Assembly: GCA_903824935.1 (NCBI GenBank)
Contig: CAIJYT010000133.1
Coordinates: 1-44,524 of the forward strand
Reading direction: 5' to 3'
Origin: an uncultured Bacteroidales bacterium
Lineage (GTDB): Bacteria; Bacteroidota; Bacteroidia; Bacteroidales; FEN-979
DNA length: 44,524 nt
The notes beneath the pieces are model-generated. The model made no database searches. It saw only the letters and a program-made list of their open reading frames with translations, and was not told the origin of the DNA. The position numbers and the translations under genes are program-made. Positions 36,507 to 43,431 of the stretch are shown here, piece by piece; the stretch's first letter is position 1; every line of letters begins with the position of its first letter.

Positions 36507-36815
36507 ATGATTGCAAAAACAACAAACATCATGGAACATACAGAAACACATATCACAGATTACAGGGTATACGGATGGGTGCTGCTGGCATTGCTTGTAT
36601 TCACTACCATCACCATAACCGTTACCTGGATCGATCTGTCGGCCTTTACCGTAATGGTGGCCCTTATCATCGCATCGGTCAAATCAGTTATAGTGCTACG
36701 CTACTTTATGCACCTTAAATTTGAATCGAAGATGTTCACGGTTTTTGTTGTCATGGTACTGAGTATTTATGTGCTGGTTATAGGTCTGACTTTTTTTGAT
36801 TATCTGCTGCGATAA
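36507..36815 (+). CDS. Cytochrome c oxidase subunit IV family protein
   Basis: A 102-residue protein with three membrane helices (VYGWVLLALLVFTTITI, FTVMVALIIASVKSVIVL, MFTVFVVMVLSIYVLVIG). The segment SVKSVIVLRYFMHLKFE is typical of prokaryotic COX4 family proteins; it is an accessory subunit that helps assemble the oxidase. Translation may begin at 36507 or at the ATG at 36531 (MEHTETHITDYRVYGWV), which is the more usual N-terminal length. It lies between the subunit III and subunit II genes. Confidence 0.88.
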   Translation: MIAKTTNIMEHTETHITDYRVYGWVLLALLVFTTITITVTWIDLSAFTVMVALIIASVKSVIVLRYFMHLKFESKMFTVFVVMVLSIYVLVIGLTFFDYLLR

Positions 36816-36842
36816 TTCGTTTATAATTTCTAATACACAGGT

Positions 36843-37754
36843 ATGTTTACAGAAGCTACAAATTTTTCCGGGGATGTTGATCTTGCGTTTAAAGTCATCA
36901 TCGGGATCAGTATTTTCTTTCTCGTTGGGATTACAACGGTGATGCTTTACTTCGTAATAAGATACCGTCGTTCAAAACACCCGAAAGCAGTCCAGGTTAA
37001 GGACAGTAATATATTGGAAATTACGTGGACCCTCATTCCCCTTGCCCTGGCTATGACGATGTTTTACTACGGGTATGCGGCATTCCGTTCACAGAGGACC
37101 TTCCCATCCGATGCCATGAACGTTACCGTTGTAAGCAAAATGTGGGTATGGTCCTTCGTTTATCCTGGTGATAAGGAATCCGCCATGCTTGTGCTGCCGA
37201 TCAATAAGGCAGTCGTTCTGAATTTAACCTCACTTGACGTCATTCACAGCTTTTACGTACCGGCATTCAGGCAAAAGGAAGATTGCGTTCCCGGAAAAAC
37301 GAACCAGATGTGGTTTATCCCGAAACTGGCCGGTGAATACTGGGTGCTTTGCGCCGAATATTGCGGCATGAACCATTCTTATATGGAAGCAAAAGTGAGA
37401 GTCGTTTCCCAGGCCGAATACGATGCGTGGATCAGTGCACTGCCTGCAAAGTCGGCCGAACCCGAAGGCCTCAGCATCATCAAAAAGAACGGATGCACCG
37501 GGTGTCATTCCCTGGATGGGTCCAAACTTGTAAGCACCTCTTTCAAGGGTTTATATGGCAAAGAAAGCTTGGTTGTGACCGATGGGAAGGAACATACTAT
37601 CACCGTGGATGATGCCTATGTCAAAACAAGCATGTACGAACCCGACAAGGACATAGTAAAAGGACTTCCCAAAGGAGTTATGAAATCCTATAAAGGCGTT
37701 ATCAGCGATGGCGAGGTCGCCAAAGTCATAGAATATTTAAAATCCATTAAATAA
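36843..37754 (+). CDS. coxB: Cytochrome c oxidase subunit II with fused cytochrome c (caa3 type)
   Basis: A 303-residue protein. Two N-terminal membrane helices (VIIGISIFFLVGITTVMLYF; ITWTLIPLALAMTMFYYG) are followed by a cupredoxin domain with an intact CuA set: His in DVIHSFYVPAF and C170-E172-C174-H178-M181 in CAEYCGMNHSYM. A C-terminal class I cytochrome c domain carries CTGCH (Cys218, Cys221, His222) and a probable axial Met in PKGVMKSYKG. The fused heme is the electron entry point of caa3 oxidases. It faces the periplasm and would accept electrons from the operon's cytochrome c or directly from the ferredoxin complex. Confidence 0.96.
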   Translation: MFTEATNFSGDVDLAFKVIIGISIFFLVGITTVMLYFVIRYRRSKHPKAVQVKDSNILEITWTLIPLALAMTMFYYGYAAFRSQRTFPSDAMNVTVVSKMWVWSFVYPGDKESAMLVLPINKAVVLNLTSLDVIHSFYVPAFRQKEDCVPGKTNQMWFIPKLAGEYWVLCAEYCGMNHSYMEAKVRVVSQAEYDAWISALPAKSAEPEGLSIIKKNGCTGCHSLDGSKLVSTSFKGLYGKESLVVTDGKEHTITVDDAYVKTSMYEPDKDIVKGLPKGVMKSYKGVISDGEVAKVIEYLKSIK

Positions 37755-37773
37755 ATTCCGGGGGTACCGCCAT

Positions 37774-38625
37774 TTGTCATCAGCTCGCTCCTATTTTCAG
37801 TTGATCCGTCCGGGTGTAACCCTCGCGGTCACCGCCTCGGCCCTGGCTTCTGCCATAATATGTAAAGGAGAAATATCTCTTTTATTATTCTGGCCAGTCC
37901 TTGGCATTCTGTTGCTTGCTGCAGGTGCATCGTCCCTGAATCAATACCAGGAATGGGAGTATGACGAAAAAATGGAAAGGACAAAGTCCAGGCCAATCCC
38001 TTCCAGAGATCTGACCATCTCCGACGGCCTGAGAACTGCCAATATTTTCATTATTTCAGGTTTCATCGTCCTCATTTATACCGGCAACCTGGTTCTTTTC
38101 GGGTTGGGTGTTTTTAATGTGCTATGGTATAACGGGGTTTATACCATTTTGAAAAGGAAGACAGCTTTTGCCGTGATCCCCGGGGCTCTCACGGGAGCCA
38201 TACCTTTGATGATGGGATGGGTGGCTGCAGGCGGCAATCTTACCGACCCCGTCCTTGTTTTTCTTTCGGTTTTTATTTTCATCTGGCAGATGCCCCACTT
38301 CTGGCTGATCACGCTTAAATACTCGGACGAATACAAAATAGCTGGGTTCCCGGTACTGACCGATACCTTCTCCCCTGTTTTGATGAAACTCAGCATCCTG
38401 GCCTGGCTTTTAACGGCCTCGGCCATCACCCTTTATTTCTCAAGGTTCAGCATTGTGAAGTTCGTCAACCTCAGGTACCTGCTTGCCGCCGTGAACCTGG
38501 CGGTTATCCTCCTTGTTGGATATCAGCTGTTCATACCCAAGAAAATCAGTTTCAGGCTCATCTTTATAGTCGGCAACCTTTATATCTTCCTGGTCTTTGC
38601 CCTGCTGATCATAGAAAGAATATAA
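37774..38625 (+). CDS. cyoE: Heme O synthase (protoheme IX farnesyltransferase)
   Basis: A 283-residue UbiA-superfamily membrane protein with multiple helices. The first Asp-rich loop, NQYQEWEYDEKMERTKSRP, and the second loop, YSDEYKIAGFPVL, are typical of CyoE/CtaB. It attaches a farnesyl group to heme B to make heme O, the precursor of heme A needed by this oxidase. Start is TTG; upstream in-frame codons hold no ATG or GTG after the coxB stop 19 bases away, and a G-run lies about 10 bases upstream. No heme A synthase (ctaA) gene is in the window. Confidence 0.93.
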   Translation: MSSARSYFQLIRPGVTLAVTASALASAIICKGEISLLLFWPVLGILLLAAGASSLNQYQEWEYDEKMERTKSRPIPSRDLTISDGLRTANIFIISGFIVLIYTGNLVLFGLGVFNVLWYNGVYTILKRKTAFAVIPGALTGAIPLMMGWVAAGGNLTDPVLVFLSVFIFIWQMPHFWLITLKYSDEYKIAGFPVLTDTFSPVLMKLSILAWLLTASAITLYFSRFSIVKFVNLRYLLAAVNLAVILLVGYQLFIPKKISFRLIFIVGNLYIFLVFALLIIERI

Positions 38626-38665
38626 TTTTTCAGTTTTTCATATCACTTTTCGGTTGATGGCGGAT

Positions 38666-38684
38666 TAAGCATAAACTATGCTTA
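38666..38684 (+). promoter_or_regulatory. Hairpin covering the transposase start codon
   Basis: TAAGCATA (38666-38673), loop AAC, TATGCTTA (38677-38684): a perfect 8-bp stem whose right arm contains the ATG at 38678 and touches the second ATG at 38684. It could be an element-end hairpin and/or hide the start codon in RNA, as is known for IS200 elements. Confidence 0.6.
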
Positions 38685-39115
38685 TGACACAGACCAAGAT
38701 TTGGGTACATGCCGTATGGGGTGCAAAGGGACGGCATACCCTGTTTTCAAACGGGTCCAGGCAGGAGCTGCTTGACCATCTCCAGGCCGTGGCAGCCAGG
38801 AACAATATAGAACTTGGGACAATCAACTGCTGGATTGATCACATTCATTGCCTGGTAAGGCTTAAAAGTGATCAGAGCCTGGAACAGGTGGTAAAGGAAT
38901 TAAGAACCGAAGCTGGCCGTTGGATCAATTCGAAAGCCCTCACGGTAAAGCGATTCTCCTGGGAAAAGGAATACTATGCTGCTTCGGTAAGCGAAGGCAA
39001 CCTGCCGGGGGCAAAAAATTACATACTGAGCCAGGAAAAGCAGCATTCAAACCGCACCTACAAAGAAGAAGTTGCTGCTTATTTTTCTCTTGACTTTCCG
39101 GTAAAAAACCAGTAG
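38678..39115 (+). mobile_element. IS200/IS605-type Y1 (HUH) transposase gene
   Basis: A 145-residue protein matching TnpA of the IS200/IS605 group: IWVHAVWGAKGRHTLFS near the N-terminus, the metal-binding HUH pair His55/His57 in WIDHIHCLV, and catalytic Tyr115 in KNYILSQEKQH. All catalytic residues appear intact and the length is normal, so it could be active. It moves single-stranded DNA and, in RAYT relatives, is linked to palindromic repeats. No TnpB partner. I could not define element ends; the start-codon hairpin is a candidate left-end structure. It is inserted between heme O synthase and the AI-2E permease without disrupting either. Confidence 0.88.
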
Positions 39116-39120
39116 GTTTG
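39092..39120 (+). promoter_or_regulatory. Candidate promoter for the AI-2E permease gene
   Basis: TTG at 39090-39092 in a CTTG context, a 20-base spacer and TAGGTTTG at 39113-39120 (exact -7 match, overlapping the transposase stop). The leader would be only about 10 bases. Confidence 0.35.
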
Positions 39121-39136
39121 TAGAAAATAATCAGTA

Positions 39137-40234
39137 ATGTCTGAATTATACGAACGCTATAAGCTGTTCTTTATAATCTTAATTCTTGGGGTAACCAGCT
39201 TCCTGGTATGGTATTTTTCGCATATCGTGGTCTTCATTATCGTGGCTATGGTGATCTCCATTGTTGGTACTCCCCTGGTTGATCTTTTCGGAAATATCAG
39301 GATAGGAAAGATCAGGTTCCCCCGAGGCCTGGCTGTTGCTGTTACTCTCATCCTGATGATAATCCTTGTGTTCGGGCTGTTCTCATTTTTCATACCGCTG
39401 GTCATCCGCGAAGCGGGTATGATCTCTCAGATCGATACTCAGAAACTGGTTGAACACTTTCAGCCCCAGATAGCATGGCTGCAGGCCACAACGCGGCAGT
39501 ACAGCATCATCCCGAAAGGTTCAACCCTCGAAGGATCATTGAAAGAAATGGTGATCAATCTCATCGATTTTAATTTATTTTCCAACCTGCTTTCAGGGAT
39601 TATTTCCTTCACAGGCTCCTTCTTTTTCAATGTATTTTCAATTCTCTTCCTGTCCTTCTTTTTCCTGTACGACAACACCATGATGCCCAGGCTGCTCCTG
39701 CTTATCGTACCTGAAAAATACGAGGAACAGACAAAGAACGTAATGCATAGAAGCAAGAAACTCTTAACCAGGTATTTCATCGGACTCATCATACAGATTC
39801 TTGCCAATATAGTAACCTATTCCATGGCACTTCTGATCGTCGGTGTTGAAGGTGCACTGGTGATCGCCTTTTTTGCAGGGATCATAATCATCATTCCTTA
39901 TATCGGCGGGATCATCGCTGTGATCACGGGGGTTCTGCTCGGGCTTACCGGGGTGATCAGCATTGGGAATTATGACCAGATTTGGCCAATGGCCATCAAG
40001 ATCATGGTAGCCATGCTGGTAGTACAGATGGTCGACAACAATGTTTTTCAGCCCTTCATCCAGGGCAAGAGCGTGAAAGCTCATCCCGTAGAAATCTTCC
40101 TTGTGGTTATAGCAGCTGCCTCCCTTGGGGGCATCCCGGCCATGATAGTGGCTGTTCCCGCTTACGGCTTCCTCAAGATAGTGGCCACTGAATTCCTGAG
40201 TAATTTCAGGCTTATTAAAGAACTTAAAAAATAA
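39137..40234 (+). CDS. AI-2E family transporter (PerM-like)
   Basis: A 365-residue membrane protein with about eight helices: an N-terminal group (LFFIILILGVTSFLVWYF, VVFIIVAMVISIVGTPLV), a soluble middle region (about residues 95-150) and a C-terminal group including IAFFAGIIIIIPYIGGIIAV and VDNNVFQPFIQGKSVKAHPV. The IPYIGG and QMVDNNVFQP motifs are hallmarks of the AI-2E/PerM family. Members export or exchange small solutes, sometimes Na+(Li+)/H+, and the name does not prove autoinducer transport. Downstream lies a small envelope-protein cluster with which it may be cotranscribed (21-base gap). Confidence 0.9.
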   Translation: MSELYERYKLFFIILILGVTSFLVWYFSHIVVFIIVAMVISIVGTPLVDLFGNIRIGKIRFPRGLAVAVTLILMIILVFGLFSFFIPLVIREAGMISQIDTQKLVEHFQPQIAWLQATTRQYSIIPKGSTLEGSLKEMVINLIDFNLFSNLLSGIISFTGSFFFNVFSILFLSFFFLYDNTMMPRLLLLIVPEKYEEQTKNVMHRSKKLLTRYFIGLIIQILANIVTYSMALLIVGVEGALVIAFFAGIIIIIPYIGGIIAVITGVLLGLTGVISIGNYDQIWPMAIKIMVAMLVVQMVDNNVFQPFIQGKSVKAHPVEIFLVVIAAASLGGIPAMIVAVPAYGFLKIVATEFLSNFRLIKELKK

Positions 40235-40255
40235 AACGTTACTAAAAATAAAATT

Positions 40256-40504
40256 ATGGCTGGAAAGTCAAACATCCTGATCGCCGCGGTAGCAGGGCTC
40301 GCCATCGGTGTCGGCATCGGCATGCTCATTGCACCCGAAAAAGGATCTAAAACCCGTAAAAAGATCAGGGATAAAATCATGGATATTGCAGATAAACTTG
40401 AAGAAGGATTTCCCACAAGTTTCGAAGAACTGAAAGAGGCGTTAACCTCCGAAAAGAATTCTGATGAAAGGAAGCCAAAACACGAGGCAACCTCTGCAAC
40501 CTGA
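40256..40504 (+). CDS. YtxH-like small envelope protein
   Basis: An 82-residue protein starting MAGKSNILIAAVAGLAIGVG. One glycine-rich membrane helix is followed by APEKGSKTRKKIRDK and a charged amphipathic tail, the pattern of the YtxH domain family (stress-related, often annotated as gas vesicle-like). The biochemical role is not established. It sits 21 bases after the AI-2E permease and 38 before the holin-X-like gene; this trio with the next coiled-coil gene is recurrent in Bacteroidota. Confidence 0.82.
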   Translation: MAGKSNILIAAVAGLAIGVGIGMLIAPEKGSKTRKKIRDKIMDIADKLEEGFPTSFEELKEALTSEKNSDERKPKHEATSAT

Positions 40505-40542
40505 AAAGATCAATAGTATTTTTTAACATTTATAAATGTATT

Positions 40543-40905
40543 ATGGAACCAAACCGCATATCGGATAATGTCTCATCCATGACGGAAAATGTGAAGGATT
40601 ACATCAACCTGAGGATAGATTACATCAAAATTTTACTGACTGAAAAGATCGCCAGGCTGGCTTCCTACTTCCTGATGTCGGTGATCTTCTTCATCCTGGG
40701 AATGTTCCTTATCCTGTTCATCTCCTTTGCCTTTGTATTCTGGTACGGGGATGAAGTCGGACCAACCTTTGTAGGTGCACTTATCATAGTCGGCTTTTAT
40801 GTGCTGATGGGCCTGGTCATTTACTGGATGAGGTATAAACTTTTCATCAATCCGCTGGTCAAAAAACTTGCAAAAATCATAATGGAGGAGGAAAATGAGG
40901 ACTAA
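40543..40905 (+). CDS. Holin-X/phage-holin-3-6-like membrane protein
   Basis: A 120-residue protein with an amphipathic N-terminus (VKDYINLRIDYIKILLTEKI) and two long membrane helices (YFLMSVIFFILGMFLILFIS; FVGALIIVGFYVLMGLVIYW). This two-helix form matches the putative Actinobacterial Holin-X family, also widespread in Bacteroidota genomes outside phages. No lysis genes or phage genes are nearby, so a holin function is unlikely; a role in envelope stress with YtxH is inference. The stop overlaps the next start by 11 bases. Confidence 0.8.
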   Translation: MEPNRISDNVSSMTENVKDYINLRIDYIKILLTEKIARLASYFLMSVIFFILGMFLILFISFAFVFWYGDEVGPTFVGALIIVGFYVLMGLVIYWMRYKLFINPLVKKLAKIIMEEENED

Positions 40906-41215
40906 CGAACCATTCAGGGTAAGGTTGAATCATATCAACTCCCTTTCCGACCTGCAACGCGAGAAAGAAAGGCTGCAGAACGAAATCTCCCACCGTGAAG
41001 AAGGCATCAAAAACAATTACCAGAACCTTGTCCACCTGCTTTCATTCCGTAATCTCATGGGCACACTTTTCGAGGAGGTAAGCACAACCGCAACCGTAAC
41101 GGGTAAGATCTTTGCGCTGGGCAAGGACTTCCTCGCCAAACGAAAAAAGCATAAAAAAGATAAGCACGACAAGCAGATCATGCCTGATCCAGTTCCTAAC
41201 GAAGAGGCTGAATAA
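40895..41215 (+). CDS. Small coiled-coil protein of unknown function
   Basis: A 106-residue, strongly charged protein starting MRTNEPFRVRLNHINSLSDL. A predicted coiled coil (LQREKERLQNEISHREEGIK) precedes a short hydrophobic stretch and a Lys-rich tail (KRKKHKKDKHDKQ). No family recognised. It overlaps the holin-X-like gene by 11 bases, so the two are probably translated together; it may bind that membrane protein on the cytoplasmic side. The radical SAM gene begins 12 bases later. Confidence 0.75.
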   Translation: MRTNEPFRVRLNHINSLSDLQREKERLQNEISHREEGIKNNYQNLVHLLSFRNLMGTLFEEVSTTATVTGKIFALGKDFLAKRKKHKKDKHDKQIMPDPVPNEEAE

Positions 41216-41227
41216 AACAACCCTGCC

Positions 41228-42220
41228 TTGAAATTCCTGACCTTTCCCCGTATCCTAAATTTTTTTAAGATTGCATGTGGATATCTTTTGTCGCGTGTTC
41301 TCAGGCATCCCATGCATTACGGGATGCCTGTCGCGGTGAGCATAGAACCTACCAACCGCTGTAACCTGCACTGCCCCGAATGCCCGAGCGGGATGAAAGA
41401 ACTCACAAGGCCATCAGGATTTATGGATGTTTCTTTTTTCAACACACTCATCGACCAGCTATCCCCCGAGCTGGCCTGGCTTACCCTGTACTTCCAGGGA
41501 GAGCCATATATGAATCCTCTTTTTTTTGATTTCATATCCTATGCCAAATCTAAAAGCATCTTTGTAAGCACTTCAACGAACGGGCACTTCCTGGATGCTG
41601 AGAATGCTGATGCCACGGTGAAATCAGGCCTTGACCGCCTAATAATATCAGTTGACGGAACCGACCAGCAGGCCTATGAATCATACAGGGTAGGAGGTTC
41701 CCTGCAAAAAGTGATACAGGGGATCAAGGCCCTGGCCAAAGCCAAAAGAAGATCCGGGAGCAAAACACCAGAGATCATCATACAGTTCCTGGTTATGAGA
41801 TCCAATCAGAAACAGGTTCATACGATCAGGAAGAAAGGGCTTGAATGGGGAGGCGATAAGGTAGAGATCAAGACAGCCCAGTTAAACGATTTCAGCCATG
41901 GCAACCCACTCATGCCATCCATAGACAAATACTCAAGATACAGGATGCGGGATGGAGGATGGGAGATAAAAAACTCTTTACCAAATCATTGTTTCAGGAT
42001 GTGGAGTAGTTGCGTGATCACCTGGGACGGCAAGGTAGTGCCCTGCTGCTTTGACAAAGATGCAGAACATGAGTTAGGGGATTTGAATGAGAAACCCTTC
42101 CGGGAGATCTGGGAGAGCGGTGAATACAATGATTTCAGGCAAAAGATACTGAAGGAGAGGAAACAGACCGACATCTGCAAAAACTGCACCGAAGGCATGG
42201 GCCTGAGCCGCTGGCTTTAG
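41228..42220 (+). CDS. Radical SAM protein with SPASM-type C-terminus
   Basis: A 330-residue protein with the radical SAM cluster motif in TNRCNLHCPECPSG (Cys45, Cys49, Cys52), then LTLYFQGEPYMNPLFF and ISVDGTDQQAYESYR. The C-terminal third has further cysteines in NHCFRMWSSC, VVPCCFDKDA and ICKNCTEGMG, typical of auxiliary SPASM clusters. Such enzymes often modify peptides or proteins, but no precursor peptide gene is evident here, so the substrate is unknown. Start is TTG (no in-frame ATG before residue 29). A heptamer-like stretch at 41941-41962 encodes part of YRMRDGGWEIKN. Twelve bases separate it from the coiled-coil gene. Confidence 0.87.
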   Translation: MKFLTFPRILNFFKIACGYLLSRVLRHPMHYGMPVAVSIEPTNRCNLHCPECPSGMKELTRPSGFMDVSFFNTLIDQLSPELAWLTLYFQGEPYMNPLFFDFISYAKSKSIFVSTSTNGHFLDAENADATVKSGLDRLIISVDGTDQQAYESYRVGGSLQKVIQGIKALAKAKRRSGSKTPEIIIQFLVMRSNQKQVHTIRKKGLEWGGDKVEIKTAQLNDFSHGNPLMPSIDKYSRYRMRDGGWEIKNSLPNHCFRMWSSCVITWDGKVVPCCFDKDAEHELGDLNEKPFREIWESGEYNDFRQKILKERKQTDICKNCTEGMGLSRWL

Positions 42221-42244
42221 GTTCATGGCAGAAGTTTATCTTTG
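42216..42244 (+). promoter_or_regulatory. Promoter of cutC
   Basis: TTTA at 42216-42219, a 17-base spacer (slightly short) and TATCTTTG at 42237-42244 (exact -7 match). It lies just after the radical SAM stop and gives a leader of about 28 bases to the ATG at 42279, which argues against the longer cutC frame starting at 42225. Confidence 0.5.
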
Positions 42245-42278
42245 CATGCCTGTTTATGCAATACAACACCTTCCATTT

Positions 42279-43022
42279 ATGAAAAATTTACTCGAAGCTT
42301 GCGTTAACTCTGCAATTTCCGCTGTTGAAGCCGCCAAAGGAGGCGCCGACAGGATTGAACTCTGTGAGAACATGTTGGAAGGAGGCTGCACCCCAAGCTC
42401 CGGAACCATAAGGTTTGCAAGGCAGCACCTGCAAATTCCCATCATGGTGATGATACGTCCGCGTGGGGCTGATTTCCTCTATTCGGAGGATGAATTTAAG
42501 ATCATGAAGACTGATATCCTGACTGCAAAAGACCTTGGGGCCGACGGAGTGGTTTTCGGTATTTTAAAATCAGACGGGACTATTGATGTTGCCCGAATGG
42601 AAATCCTGGTAAAACATGCCCGTCCAATGCAGGTCACCTGTCACCGTGCCTTTGATATGACTGCCGATCCCTTCAAAGCCCTTGACGACCTTATTTCTTT
42701 AGGTATTGACCGCGTTCTGACCTCGGGTCAGAGCGACAGCGCCCTGCTTGGAGCAAAACTGATCAGGAAACTCGTTGAACAAGCTGCTGGCCGCATTATA
42801 ATTATGCCCGGCCATGGCATCAAGGAACATAACCTGGAAGAAGCCATCCGCCTGACAGGGGCATCTGAATTTCATATGTATCTCACAAAGCAGGTCCCTT
42901 CTTCGATGGCGTTTGTCAGGAATGATGTAAAAATGGGTAAACCCGATCTTTCGGAATACGGGCATGAGGTGGTGGATGCGGAAAGAATAAAGAGGGCGAA
43001 GAACATTCTGGATCAATATTAA
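42279..43022 (+). CDS. cutC: CutC family protein
   Basis: Starting at MKNLLEACVNSAISAVEAAK gives 247 residues, the normal family length, with a TIM-barrel fold. Recognisable blocks are GGADRIELCENMLEGGCTPS, MIRPRGADFLYS, DGVVFGILKSDGTID, THRAFD-like CHRAFDM, and RVLTSGQSDSA. CutC is historically linked to copper homeostasis, but that role is disputed and an enzymatic function is suspected. Here it lies in a different transcription unit from the copper-dependent oxidase 4 kb upstream, so a functional link is only speculation. The stop overlaps a truncated antirepressor gene on the other strand. Confidence 0.93.
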   Translation: MKNLLEACVNSAISAVEAAKGGADRIELCENMLEGGCTPSSGTIRFARQHLQIPIMVMIRPRGADFLYSEDEFKIMKTDILTAKDLGADGVVFGILKSDGTIDVARMEILVKHARPMQVTCHRAFDMTADPFKALDDLISLGIDRVLTSGQSDSALLGAKLIRKLVEQAAGRIIIMPGHGIKEHNLEEAIRLTGASEFHMYLTKQVPSSMAFVRNDVKMGKPDLSEYGHEVVDAERIKRAKNILDQY

Positions 43023-43351
43023 GAGTCTTTTGGAATAAAACATCTGTTAAAAGCGAAATTTAATGAATCTGACTGAATAAGATGGAAAAGTTGCTCAGTA
43101 TCTGCAACATCTGTTTTATAATATTTACCGTCTGCAGATACCATTTTCAGTTGGTTACAATTTGTAACCAACTCACTTCCTTCCTTTTTAAGCCTGTTTT
43201 TCAACACCTTCCAATAATTATTCGGATTCTCGCTTTCTGTAAGTACTTTTACCACATCAACGATGGAGAGATACCATTTTTCATGCTCACTATCCCAATG
43301 ACAGCGAACCTGGTTCTGATTGAATAGTTTTATGGCCGTTTCTTTATTCAT
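43019..43351 (-). pseudogene. Truncated Bro-N/phage antirepressor-like protein (DinD-like)
   Basis: A 110-residue frame starting MNKETAIKLFNQNQVRCHWD. Residues 1-~92 match the N-terminal domain of Bro-N/DinD-type antirepressors (WYLSIVDVVKVLTESENPNN; LKKEGSELVTNCNQLKM; TDVADTEQLFHLIQS). Full-length relatives run to about 270 residues and continue with a PSPKAEPFK-like segment; here the match stops after LIQS and the last ~17 residues look unrelated, ending on the cutC stop. No other frame continues the family, so a 3' deletion is more likely than a single frameshift. A palindromic -7 region lies just upstream. The fragment might still fold and bind, but I treat it as a remnant. Confidence 0.72.
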
Positions 43352-43368
43352 ATCCGGGCAATATTATT

Positions 43369-43384
43369 ATCTACAAATGTAGAT
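43369..43384 (-). promoter_or_regulatory. Palindrome overlapping a -7 box upstream of the antirepressor fragment
   Basis: ATCTACA-AA-TGTAGAT, perfect 7-base arms, with TACATTTG (exact -7 match, minus strand, 43374-43381) inside it. No clear -33 box. The arrangement suits an operator that blocks its own promoter. Confidence 0.5.
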
Positions 43385-43431
43385 TTATAATCATTTCACC
43401 TCCGGGAAAACCTGAACTAATTAAATATGAT

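Noticed and set aside
40543-40905. Prophage lysis gene based on the holin-like annotation
   Set aside because: No endolysin, structural or integrase genes nearby; holin-X-like proteins occur widely in chromosomes.
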